DNA from: Ignavibacteriae bacterium HGW-Ignavibacteriae-2
GTDB taxonomy: Bacteria > Bacteroidota > Ignavibacteria > Ignavibacteriales > Melioribacteraceae
NCBI GenBank assembly: GCA_002839805.1
Contig: PGYT01000003.1
Coordinates: 139,038 to 203,037, forward strand
DNA: 64,000 bases
Direction of reading: 5' to 3'
Positions within the stretch are counted from its first letter, which is position 1. Each line of letters begins with the position of its first letter. Both the position numbers and the translations under genes were made by a program. The notes beneath the pieces were generated by a model. It was not told where the DNA came from, searched no databases, and saw only the letters and a program-made list of their open reading frames with translations. This document shows positions 56,845 through 64,000 of the stretch, one piece after another.

Positions 56845-57648
56845 TTATTTATAAAATATTAATAATCCGAAATCATTATTGTTATAATCAACACATGGAA
56901 TTTGAATTTGTTTTCCAATTCCTTCTTTCCGAACAAAGGCAAAACCGTTCTGTGGATTCGAAAGAATTTTTGGAATATCATCCCCCGTATATCTGATTTC
57001 GTGTGTGCCGTTTAAGAAATTGTCTTCAACTTCAGTTACAAAAATAAAATTGTCTTTAATATATTGGGCGTTAAGTTCAACTCCAGGATTTGTCCAATTA
57101 AATCCTTCGGGAATTATATACACCTGGCTGCTTAAAGTGGAAGTTCCCAAAATGTCTCTTCTATAATAACCGCTTAAGTGACTTACCATTTCGTAATTGT
57201 CTCCAATTTTTGCAGCGTCCGGATTAAATCTTATGAACACAATATCAGTATCGACTACCATCGCGAAACTTTCGTCGAGCATATTATAAACTATATAAAT
57301 ATCCTCAGTAATTTGTTCATCTTCTTTTAATGTTACAGTTTTTTCATAACTTTTTATTTCATATCCTGTTTTTTCAAAACTTAGGAGGTAATTGCCGCTT
57401 TTAAGATTTTCAAATTTATATTCGCCGTTAACGTCCGCAGTATCATATATTTTTGTGTTGCTGGGGAGGGTTTTTAATTCAATTAATGCCGAGTAACCTG
57501 GAGTGCCGTCTAAATATTGAACTATGCCTGAAATTTTCCCTTTGCCTTCTTCAGGAGAATTTGTGGAACTATCGCTACAAGAAAAAACAGACAGGCAGAT
57601 AATAAAAATAAAAAAAACATAATTAACTCTATTCAACTTTTCCCCCAA
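56845..57648 (-). CDS. Lipoprotein with carboxypeptidase-regulatory-like domain
   Basis: A 267-residue lipoprotein (lipobox ending at Cys24 in VFSC). Residues about 36-115 form a transthyretin-like carboxypeptidase-regulatory domain (GKISGIVQYLDGTPGYSALIELK, then DVNGEYKFENLKSGNYLLSFEKTGYE). The remainder is a unique region with a Gly/Tyr/Asn-rich character and no motif I recognise. It stands alone and is followed by a terminator. Confidence 0.75.
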   Translation of the reverse strand: MGEKLNRVNYVFFIFIICLSVFSCSDSSTNSPEEGKGKISGIVQYLDGTPGYSALIELKTLPSNTKIYDTADVNGEYKFENLKSGNYLLSFEKTGYEIKSYEKTVTLKEDEQITEDIYIVYNMLDESFAMVVDTDIVFIRFNPDAAKIGDNYEMVSHLSGYYRRDILGTSTLSSQVYIIPEGFNWTNPGVELNAQYIKDNFIFVTEVEDNFLNGTHEIRYTGDDIPKILSNPQNGFAFVRKEGIGKQIQIPCVDYNNNDFGLLIFYK

Positions 57649-58087
57649 ACGTATATATTTTTAAAAGAATGTTAAACCACTTAAGTACACAATTATCATA
57701 CCATAGAATATTTCTAACGTTTCCTCAATTATTACTGTATAACGATGAAAAAAAATTATTAAAAAAATAATCTAATTATCAATTATATAATAACATAATT
57801 ATTGAGGATTACAATTCAACAATAACCAAGTTATTGGGAACGGATTTTATTTTATATTCTATTGAAAATTAATTTTAAATGTTATATGTGTCTTATAAAC
57901 CTGTACAAAATTAACGATCGGATATTACAAATATACAAATAGCTCGTTATATTTATTGATTGCGTTTCCAAAGTAATTCCTGCAGCTTAATTACTATGTT
58001 TTTTGTAATAAAATATTGAAACGTGTTGGAGAGAAATGAATCAAGTTTTTTCATTAAAACAATTATTTTTTTTAAGGCAATAACATC
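57649..58087. other. 439-bp intergenic region, nothing recognised
   Basis: A divergent, very AT-rich region between two lipoprotein genes, with no credible reading frame. CCTCAAT near 57723 and ATTGAGG near 57800 form a distant, imperfect inverted repeat; its meaning is doubtful. Confidence 0.5.
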
Positions 58088-58561
58088 ATGAAAATAAATT
58101 CTTTTTTGTGCATAATAATTTTGTTTGTTTCTTGCGCTGAAGAAACAACTGAGATTAGTCCAAAATATTTCACAAATTTAACTATTATAAGCGGCACATC
58201 ATTCGGGCACTGTGTTGGTTATTGTAATTCCAGAATTGAGATCACCGAAGAAACTATTGAGTATTCAAAATATAGTCGTGACGAAACGAAATATCCAGCT
58301 AAGCAGCTGTCAGAAAAGAATACAATTAATAAGTGGGATGAAATCGTAAATTCTTTTGATCTATTAGAGCTTTCTGAAATGAAAGACATCTATGGTTGTC
58401 CTGATTGCGCGGACGGTGGTGCCGAATGGGTGGAAGTGAAGTTTGAAAATTTCAGCAAAAAAATAATTTTTGAATATGGAGACAACTTGCCAGAAATACA
58501 AAATTTATTGAAAAATTTAAGAAAGATTAGAACTAGTTTTGAAGATCAATTACCGGAATAA
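58088..58561 (+). CDS. Lipoprotein of unknown function
   Basis: A 157-residue lipoprotein (lipobox VSC, Cys16). The mature part has four conserved-looking cysteines in two pairs: SFGHCVGYC (about 41-49) and YGCPDCADGGAEWVEVKF (about 101-118), which probably form disulfides or bind a metal in the periplasm. I recall similar unnamed Bacteroidota proteins but cannot assign a function. AAGG lies 8 nt before the start. Confidence 0.7.
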   Translation: MKINSFLCIIILFVSCAEETTEISPKYFTNLTIISGTSFGHCVGYCNSRIEITEETIEYSKYSRDETKYPAKQLSEKNTINKWDEIVNSFDLLELSEMKDIYGCPDCADGGAEWVEVKFENFSKKIIFEYGDNLPEIQNLLKNLRKIRTSFEDQLPE

Positions 58562-58611
58562 TTAAAAACGTTCATAGTAATTTTAGAATCGGATTTCCTA
58601 AACAATATTTA

Positions 58612-58619
58612 TATTTTGC
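58612..58619 (+). promoter_or_regulatory. Candidate TAnnTTTG-like element for the acyl-CoA synthetase gene
   Basis: TATTTTGC lies 33 nt before the ATG and resembles the Bacteroidota -7 element (TAnnTTTG, here TAttTTGC). Support is weak without mapped transcripts. Confidence 0.25.
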
Positions 58620-58652
58620 TTAAGTTTTTAATTCTATTTATAAAATTATGGA

Positions 58653-60386
58653 ATGAGGAAAATTGTGAAGTTTGAACTTACCCAGTACACACTTGATCAC
58701 TTCTTTAATAATGTATTAAAAAAATATTCATCCCGACCGTCATTAGCATTAGTAGGCGAAGAACCCTTTACGTACAATGAATTTGGTGAGCGAGTTGATT
58801 TATTAAAAATGAAACTACAGTCGTTGGGGATAAAACAATTTGATAAGGTAGTGATTTTGGGTAACTCTTCACCTTCCTGGGCGGTTGCTTTTATGGCTAT
58901 TACAACTTTGGGCGCTGTGGCTGTTCCTATACTGGAAGAATTTCCTGAAAATGATATTGACTATATCATTAAACATTCAGAAGCCGTTGCCGTTTTTATA
59001 AGTGATAGTTTTAACCAGAATTTATCTTTGCCTTGTCTTAATAATATTAAAACAATAATTATGTTGGATGATTTTTCTGTATTAAGTTCGGGACAAAAAA
59101 ATGTTCAGGGTTTTATAAAACAATTGCAGGAACTGCCCGAAAAAATTATTAAATCTTTTGACAAATCCGCCAAAACGAGCCCTGCAATTAATATAAAAGA
59201 AGATGATCTTGCAGAAATGTTGTACACCTCGGGTACTACTGGTCATTCAAAAGCTGTAATGCTTACACATAAAAATTTGGTCAGTAATTTATTTGAAGGA
59301 CCGGATCTCCTAAAAGTTATTAACGATAAAAGTGTTGTACTATCAATTTTACCTCTGGCTCACGCGTTCGGATCAACTTCGGCATTCCTCTCAATTATTT
59401 ATTGTGGCGCCAGTATTCATTATTTAAATAAAAAACCCTCTCCAAAAATATTACTCGCCGCTATGCAGCAAGTGAAACCAACAATAATGGGTGCGGTGCC
59501 CCTTGTTTTTGAGAAAATATACCATAAACAGGTAGTTCCAAAAATTGCTAAAAGCGCCGCAATGCGAATGCTTGCCCGATCAAAAATAACTAGAAAAGTG
59601 TTATATAAAATAATTGGGAAAAAAATCAAAAAACTTCTCGGCGGTAGATTGGAGTGTGTTATAATAGGTGGCGCAAGTTTTTCTTCCGAAGTGGAAATAT
59701 TTATGCAAGAAGGAGGAATTCCATATTGTTGCGGATACGGAATGAGCGAGTGCTCTCCTCTTATTACTTTTTCTTCGATGCAGACTCAGAAAATGGGATC
59801 CCCCGGTCATGCCATTTCTGACGTAGAACTAAAAATAATTGAAGCTGACCCATCTACAGGTATTGGTGAAATTTGTGTAAAAGGCCCAAACGTAATGAAG
59901 GGATATTATAAAAACGAAGAAGAAACCAGAAAATGTTATACAGATGATGGATGGTTTATTACAGGAGATAGGGGCTATTTGGACGAAGATGGATATCTCT
60001 TTATTACAGGTCGTTCCAAAAATGTAATAATTGGTCCTTCGGGAGAAAATATTTATCCGGAAGCTTTGGAAGCAAAATTGCTCGAATCAATGTTGGTGGA
60101 AGAGACAATAGTATATCAATCTGAAAATCAGTTGGTCGCCCGTGTTTTCCCAGATTATTCGTACCTCGAGCAGATGCAGTCGAACAAAGAAGAATCCGAA
60201 ATCGCCTCGGATTTATTAAAAATTTTAGAGAATGTAAGAAAGGAAGTGAATCAAAAATTACCAGCCTTTTCGCAGATCTCGAAAATAATTGAGCAGTCTT
60301 CCCCATTTGTTAAAACTCCTACAAACAAAATAAAACGAGGTGAGTATGTGCCAGGTTATTTGGAAGACTCGGTAAATAAAACATAA
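58653..60386 (+). CDS. AMP-dependent acyl-CoA synthetase (long-chain fatty acid CoA ligase-like)
   Basis: A 577-residue adenylate-forming ligase that activates a carboxylic acid to its CoA thioester. MLYTSGTTGHSKAVMLTHKN (about 189-208) is the P-loop, GYGMSECSPLI the A5 motif, GWFITGDRGYLDEDGYLFITGR (A7/A8) the hinge region and KTPTNKIKRGEY contains the terminal catalytic Lys. Length and motifs suggest long-chain acyl substrates. An in-frame GTG at 58665 has GAGG 6 nt upstream and could be the real start, four residues in. Confidence 0.88.
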   Translation: MRKIVKFELTQYTLDHFFNNVLKKYSSRPSLALVGEEPFTYNEFGERVDLLKMKLQSLGIKQFDKVVILGNSSPSWAVAFMAITTLGAVAVPILEEFPENDIDYIIKHSEAVAVFISDSFNQNLSLPCLNNIKTIIMLDDFSVLSSGQKNVQGFIKQLQELPEKIIKSFDKSAKTSPAINIKEDDLAEMLYTSGTTGHSKAVMLTHKNLVSNLFEGPDLLKVINDKSVVLSILPLAHAFGSTSAFLSIIYCGASIHYLNKKPSPKILLAAMQQVKPTIMGAVPLVFEKIYHKQVVPKIAKSAAMRMLARSKITRKVLYKIIGKKIKKLLGGRLECVIIGGASFSSEVEIFMQEGGIPYCCGYGMSECSPLITFSSMQTQKMGSPGHAISDVELKIIEADPSTGIGEICVKGPNVMKGYYKNEEETRKCYTDDGWFITGDRGYLDEDGYLFITGRSKNVIIGPSGENIYPEALEAKLLESMLVEETIVYQSENQLVARVFPDYSYLEQMQSNKEESEIASDLLKILENVRKEVNQKLPAFSQISKIIEQSSPFVKTPTNKIKRGEYVPGYLEDSVNKT

Positions 60387-60559
60387 AAGCGATAATTTTC
60401 CACAATATCGTTCATGCATATTTGTCGCCCAGTAAGTTTGTTTTTTAAATTTGGCAAATTCCGGAAAAATTATAAATTTTTTCTTAAGCCAGAAATCAAA
60501 AATAAAATCTAATTAATTAAAACTGCCCATCTTAGTTCTTTAGCTGGACTCGGATTATT

Positions 60560-61087
60560 ATGATTAAAAATCCCTTAATAATTACTGAAAGACTAACAAT
60601 AAGTCCGTTAAATTTATCGGATGCTCAAACGATATTTCAATACAGAGCTTTACCGGAAATTTATAAATTTCAGAGTTGGCTGCCAATTTCTCTGCATGAG
60701 GTAAAAAAAATGATTTTAAGTTCTTCGGAATTTGGGGATTGGAATGTCGGTCAATGGAGGCAATTGGGCATTTATCTTAAAAATAGTAGAACAATTATAG
60801 GGGATATAGGAATACAATGGCAGGAAGAAAATAAATTTGAAATAGGTTTTACATTAGCGCCCGCATTCCAAAAAGCCGGCTATGCATTTGAAGCCGTCTC
60901 TGCCGTCATAAATTATCTGAAAAATTTTTATAAAATAGAGTTTTTAGTTGCTTCTACAGATCCTGAAAATTTACCATCAATAAATTTGTTGAAGAAGTTG
61001 GGTTTTGCGAAAATAAAGATGTTAAAAAATAGTATTGAGATTAGAGGCGAATGGAAGGACGATTTAATATTCGAACTAAAATTTTAG
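60560..61087 (+). CDS. GNAT family N-acetyltransferase (RimJ/RimL-like)
   Basis: A 175-residue acetyltransferase. It begins with TERLTISPLNLSDAQTIFQYRA, and GFTLAPAFQKAGYAFEAVSAVINYL is the acetyl-CoA-binding loop (usually Q/RxxGxG/A, here QKAGYA); NLPSINLLKKLGF is the conserved helix. Members acetylate ribosomal proteins or small molecules; the substrate cannot be told. Confidence 0.9.
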   Translation: MIKNPLIITERLTISPLNLSDAQTIFQYRALPEIYKFQSWLPISLHEVKKMILSSSEFGDWNVGQWRQLGIYLKNSRTIIGDIGIQWQEENKFEIGFTLAPAFQKAGYAFEAVSAVINYLKNFYKIEFLVASTDPENLPSINLLKKLGFAKIKMLKNSIEIRGEWKDDLIFELKF

Positions 61088-61106
61088 AATATTTTAAATC
61101 TATTTT

Positions 61107-61775
61107 TTACTCCATGCTTTTTATTTTATTTACAATTTCGTTTACCAATCGGGCGGTAATTCCCCAAATAACTTCTCCGTTAGTTTTATAAACCAGAACT
61201 GTTCGTTTAGATTTACGATAAGATTTATCGATATGTTCGTTAAGTGATTTTTTGTTCGATGGAATTAAATTTTCCTCTGTGCCATCCGAGTTGAAAAATT
61301 TATGGTTTTGTTCGGAAATAACTGTAAATATTTCGGGCGGAGTGTCTGTAAAAAACGAAATCGGTACGGTAAAAACTTTGTCGACTTCTTTTTTGTCAAT
61401 AAAACACTCCGTTAGACTTGCAATTTTAAGACGGGCAACAACTGAGTCAACAGTTAATTCTCTGGGGCCAATCAATGTGTCCAATTTGCCAAGAACATCT
61501 ATTTTGTCTCTCGAAATGCCAATTTCCTCCTCAGTTTCACGAATTGCTGTATCCTCAAAATTATTATCCACCGAAAAATCAAATTCCCCTCCAGGAAAAC
61601 AAATCTCTCCACCCTGCTTTATATTCTCAGACCTCTTCTCAAAAAGAAAATGGTTTTCACCATTTAGAAATACTATAGGAATAAGAACAGCCGAATTAAA
61701 ATATTCATTTTTGCCTAATATGCCGGGATATTTTGGCAATATAGTTTTCAGTTTTTCAATATCAATGTTTTTCAT
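61107..61775 (-). CDS. Nudix hydrolase, probable CoA pyrophosphatase
   Basis: A 222-residue Nudix enzyme. The Nudix box runs from about 62 to 86: PGGEFDFS, then TAIRETEEEIGI with Arg79, Glu80, Glu83 and Glu84. The segment GGEICFPGGEFD and the FxKRS before it fit the CoA-diphosphatase (NudL/UPF0035) group, which cleaves coenzyme A to phosphopantetheine and ADP. Confidence 0.88.
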   Translation of the reverse strand: MKNIDIEKLKTILPKYPGILGKNEYFNSAVLIPIVFLNGENHFLFEKRSENIKQGGEICFPGGEFDFSVDNNFEDTAIRETEEEIGISRDKIDVLGKLDTLIGPRELTVDSVVARLKIASLTECFIDKKEVDKVFTVPISFFTDTPPEIFTVISEQNHKFFNSDGTEENLIPSNKKSLNEHIDKSYRKSKRTVLVYKTNGEVIWGITARLVNEIVNKIKSME

Positions 61776-61976
61776 TTGCCGTAGTCTTTAATTAAAAGGC
61801 AAAAATATGTTTTAATAGCTTCATTTACCAACACCCGCTTAAAAAGCCTCTAAAATAATCGATTTCATATTAAATATCTGAATCAACAAAGGATTTTTTC
61901 TTAAATTATATTTATAAAATTGTTATAGTAAAAAATGCATTAATGAATAAATTCTTTTAATAAAGGCGATAAGTTA

Positions 61977-62486
61977 ATGGAAGTGATGGATGCAATACTT
62001 AAGAGAAGAAGCATAAGGCAATTCAAAAACACTCCGGTAATTCATGAAAAAGTAGAAATCCTCTTAAGAGCGGCTATGAACGCTCCTTCTGCCAAAAATT
62101 TTCAGTCGTGGCATTTTGTAATTATTGAGGACGAAAACACTCTTAATAAGATACCGAGTGTGCATCCCTTTGCGGAAATGATGAATCAAGCACCCTTGGC
62201 GATATTGGTATGCGGCGATAAATCCATTGAACCTTCGGCAGAATACAACGCATTAAACTGCGCGGCTGCCACTCAAAATATTTTACTGGCAGCGTTCAAT
62301 TTGGGATTAGGTTCCGTTTGGTTGGGCGTTTATCCGAAAGAAGAACGTATCAAAGGAATTAAAAAACTATTAAAACTGCCGGACAACGTATTGCCGATCT
62401 CATTAATTGCTATTGGTTATGCCAATGAAGAAAAACCAATGGTTGAAAGATTTCGTCCAGATAGAATTCATTATAATGTTTGGTGA
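61977..62486 (+). CDS. Nitroreductase family protein
   Basis: A 169-residue FMN-dependent oxidoreductase. MDAILKRRSIRQFKNTPV (about 4-21) holds the FMN-phosphate Arg/Ser residues, AAMNAPSAKNFQSWHFVII the second FMN contact, and GLGSVWLGVYPKEERI the C-terminal half. It is at the short end of the family, in the group without the long excursion. Typical substrates are nitro compounds or quinones, but physiological roles vary. Confidence 0.92.
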   Translation: MEVMDAILKRRSIRQFKNTPVIHEKVEILLRAAMNAPSAKNFQSWHFVIIEDENTLNKIPSVHPFAEMMNQAPLAILVCGDKSIEPSAEYNALNCAAATQNILLAAFNLGLGSVWLGVYPKEERIKGIKKLLKLPDNVLPISLIAIGYANEEKPMVERFRPDRIHYNVW

Positions 62487-62501
62487 TTTGATTACGAATA
62501 A

Positions 62502-62764
62502 AAAAATGAATGCAGAAACGCAAATCCTACTAAACTTGTCTCCGATTACAAATCCCTTATTGAAATTGTTTCCGGAATTAATTTCACTCCGGGATTCAGC
62601 ATCGCATCCTATTGAATTGGGCATCTCCTCAATCCCATTCAAACCGGGGACAAAGAGTTCAAGATTTTACTTAACAGCCCCCACGCTGAAAAGTTGTTTC
62701 TGCATTCAAAGAAAGAACCGGTAAAGAACTTAGAGAGTTCGTATCAACAATAATGAATTATTAA
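62502..62764 (+). pseudogene. Possible remnant of a small protein gene
   Basis: The stretch after the nitroreductase gene reads like decayed coding sequence. One frame gives KLVSDYKSLIEIVSGINFTP, is stopped by TGA at 62613, then continues GDKEFKILLNSPHAEKLF. From about 62700 the next frame continues with FKERTGKELREFVSTIMNY and a stop at 62762. One stop and one frameshift would restore a single protein of about 85 residues. I do not recognise the family, so this is a suggestion. Confidence 0.3.
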
Positions 62765-62812
62765 TTACTGCTCAACTGCACGTTTATGTAAAAATTTTGT
62801 GAAATAAATGAG

Positions 62813-62846
62813 AGAAAGAAAACTACCCGCATAATTATGCGGGTAG
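62813..62846 (-). terminator. Perfect long hairpin followed by T-rich tract on the minus strand
   Basis: CTACCCGCATAA and TTATGCGGGTAG form a perfect 12+12 palindrome at 62823-62846. Read on the minus strand it is followed by TTTTCTTTC, so it would terminate transcripts coming from the right, including any from the doubtful minus-strand frame and perhaps the response regulator. Its core recurs at 63255. Confidence 0.5.
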
Positions 62847-63252
62847 TGAGAGTTGATAAAGGAAAAGAAGCACTAACAACAAAGGGACCGCCTTAATTGC
62901 CTAATTGGTTTTGTTCAAAATCTATGAAGTTTCCTCCATAATCAATTGGCTTGGTTCATCCATAATTCACGCAAGCGATTATAAATTGAACATTACTAAT
63001 TAAACTAATATCAGGCAGTAAGTATCCATTACCGATTTGGAGTAGAAAACATTTACCTATTATAAAATCACAATCACTGTATTTAAATAATTTTTTTTCA
63101 GGAATTAAATTGAGATTATAATATGACGGTTCATAAATCTCACCCACAATTATTTAGACATTAATTTGAAAACTTCAGTAGAAACTTCAGCGTATGTAGC
63201 TAATAGTTACTGGACCCCGGATACTAAATAAACTATTTTAAGGAGGTTTTCA

Positions 63253-63270
63253 ACCGCATAATTATGTGGT
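63253..63270. repeat. Second copy of the CCGCATAATTATG palindrome
   Basis: ACCGCATAATTATGTGGT is an imperfect palindrome whose 13-nt core is identical to the centre of the hairpin at 62823-62846, 428 bp away. It lies 15 nt after the response-regulator stop codon on the minus strand. Confidence 0.55.
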
Positions 63271-63285
63271 ATTTACAATGTAGAG

Positions 63286-63924
63286 TTAAATAAGCCCTTT
63301 CCTAATAGCTTTGGCTACTGCCTCGGATTGTGAATGCACATGCAGTTTTTTGTAAATATTTCTGATATGGTGTCTGACTGTATCAACACTAATAAAAAGA
63401 GAATCGGCAATTTCCTGGTAGTTGTTTCCTTCGGATAGATGGTAAAGTACTTCCTTTTCACGGTCCGACAAATTGTACTCTTCGTTACTTTTATTTATAG
63501 CTGAGTTCTGCTGAAAAACAGTAATCACTTGTCGGGCTATATGCGAGCTCATTGGGGATCCGCCTTCGTGAGCATCTTTAATTGCTTCGAGCAATCTGGT
63601 TGGAGGGGTTTTTTTTACTAGATATCCGCAAGCTCCAGCGCATAAAGCCTCAAAAACCACCGAACTTTCCTCGTAAATTGTAAGCATAAGAATGTTAAGG
63701 TCCGGGTCAATTTTTTTCGCGCGTTTAACTCCTTCTATTCCATTGATACCTGGGAGTCGTATATCCATTAGAATTACATCACTGTTATTTGTAGGTAAAT
63801 CTTCAAGAAAAGATTCGCAATCTACGTAAGCTCCCACACAGGTATAATCATCGGTACCCTCAATTAAAGCTGCCAGGCCTTCTCTAATAGTATTATTATC
63901 CTCTACTATTGATACTCTTATCAT
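63286..63924 (-). CDS. NarL/FixJ family response regulator
   Basis: A 212-residue two-component regulator. The receiver has Glu8/Asp9, phospho-acceptor Asp54 in LMDIRLPG, Thr82 and Lys104 (YLVKKTP). A LuxR-type helix-turn-helix follows (LSDREKEVLYHLSEGNNYQEI, then VDTVRHHIRNIYKKLHVHSQSEA). I chose the ATG at 63924, giving MIRVSIVEDN; a longer frame upstream starts only with TTG. The partner histidine kinase is not in the window. Signal and targets are unknown. Confidence 0.93.
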   Translation of the reverse strand: MIRVSIVEDNNTIREGLAALIEGTDDYTCVGAYVDCESFLEDLPTNNSDVILMDIRLPGINGIEGVKRAKKIDPDLNILMLTIYEESSVVFEALCAGACGYLVKKTPPTRLLEAIKDAHEGGSPMSSHIARQVITVFQQNSAINKSNEEYNLSDREKEVLYHLSEGNNYQEIADSLFISVDTVRHHIRNIYKKLHVHSQSEAVAKAIRKGLI

Positions 63925-64000
63925 ATTTACTTCATAATATTTTTTGTATTGTAAGTTAAGACCAAAGAAATTGAAAAACACCTGTCTTTTCAATTCTGCC

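Larger units (their letters stand above)
62765..63285. other. 521-bp weakly coding region with repeated palindrome and a minus-strand frame
   Basis: Between the remnant and the response regulator there is no secure gene. On the minus strand a GTG-started frame of 63 codons (63147-62956) ends in TGA, but the same frame continues for 20 sense codons (TKPIDYGGNFIDFEQ...) to TAA at 62893, just before the hairpin at 62823-62846. An AAGGAGG at about 63240 on the plus strand precedes only a nine-codon frame. Two copies of a CCGCATAATTATG palindrome core bracket the region. Confidence 0.45.

Noticed and set aside
57720..57805. Distant inverted repeat CCTCAAT ... ATTGAGG
   Set aside because: Only seven bases pair exactly over about 70 nt in very AT-rich DNA, so chance is the simplest explanation.

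Overview
The window comes from an AT-rich bacterium that is most likely a member of the Ignavibacteria (the Ignavibacteriota/Chlorobi side of the Bacteroidota superphylum). The evidence is the C-terminal sorting module of the secreted protein at 1101-4997 (key residues YPNPFNP, then DVLGREV, ending in KLVLLK), a peptidase S46 gene, a TonB receptor with a carboxypeptidase-regulatory-like N-terminus, a classical menaquinone operon and several TAnnTTTG-like promoter elements. It is an ordinary chromosomal segment. I see no IS element, prophage, CRISPR array, rRNA or tRNA.

Layout. 1-4997: the 5' part of a secreted S46 peptidase (-) and a large secreted propeller/C39-like/Ig protein (+). 5134-6267: a PepSY membrane protein and a Cys-rich DUF4920 protein (-). 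6382-13320: LD-carboxypeptidase, PriA, a small membrane-anchored protein and a TonB-dependent receptor (+). 13439-22381: Yip1-type protein (-), tryptophanase, a DUF4905 protein, the AMMECR1/MEMO pair, a serine hydrolase and a TRAP binding protein (+) that converges on TRAP permease genes (-). 22581-27517: a degenerate galactokinase-like protein, a 12-repeat TPR protein, AroE (+) and a MORN-like repeat protein (-). 27619-36252: a MenI-like thioesterase (+) facing a seven-gene men operon, menF-D-H-B-A-C-E (-). 36253-40498: a MarR regulator (+), PrmA, a TatD-radical SAM fusion and PurM (-). 40757-47298: hrcA-grpE-dnaJ, a comEA/pilM-like group, rsmD and coaD (+). 47322-49637: a two-gene sodium:solute symporter unit (-). 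49844-54192: the pstSCAB-phoU operon (+). 54237-61775: rhodanese, FmdB-type zinc ribbon, FKBP, outer-membrane barrel, two lipoproteins, an acyl-CoA synthetase, a GNAT acetyltransferase and a Nudix hydrolase. 61977-63924: a nitroreductase, a poorly coding stretch with a likely gene remnant and a repeated palindrome, and a NarL-type response regulator.

How the genes work together. The men operon plus MenI covers chorismate to demethylmenaquinone except for the final methyltransferase, so the cell respires with menaquinone; AroE in the same area feeds chorismate synthesis. The pst-phoU block is a complete high-affinity phosphate system. hrcA-grpE-dnaJ is a heat-shock unit without dnaK. The secreted peptidases, TonB receptor, TRAP system and tryptophanase fit a heterotroph that uses proteins and organic acids.

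The least ordinary items are the galactokinase-like protein that has lost its catalytic residues, the TatD-radical SAM fusion, the tandem stem-loops with identical loop sequence upstream of marR, a ComEA gene that seems to lack a normal start codon, and the remnant/palindrome stretch at 62.5-63.3 kb. I did not find a clearly new multi-gene system.
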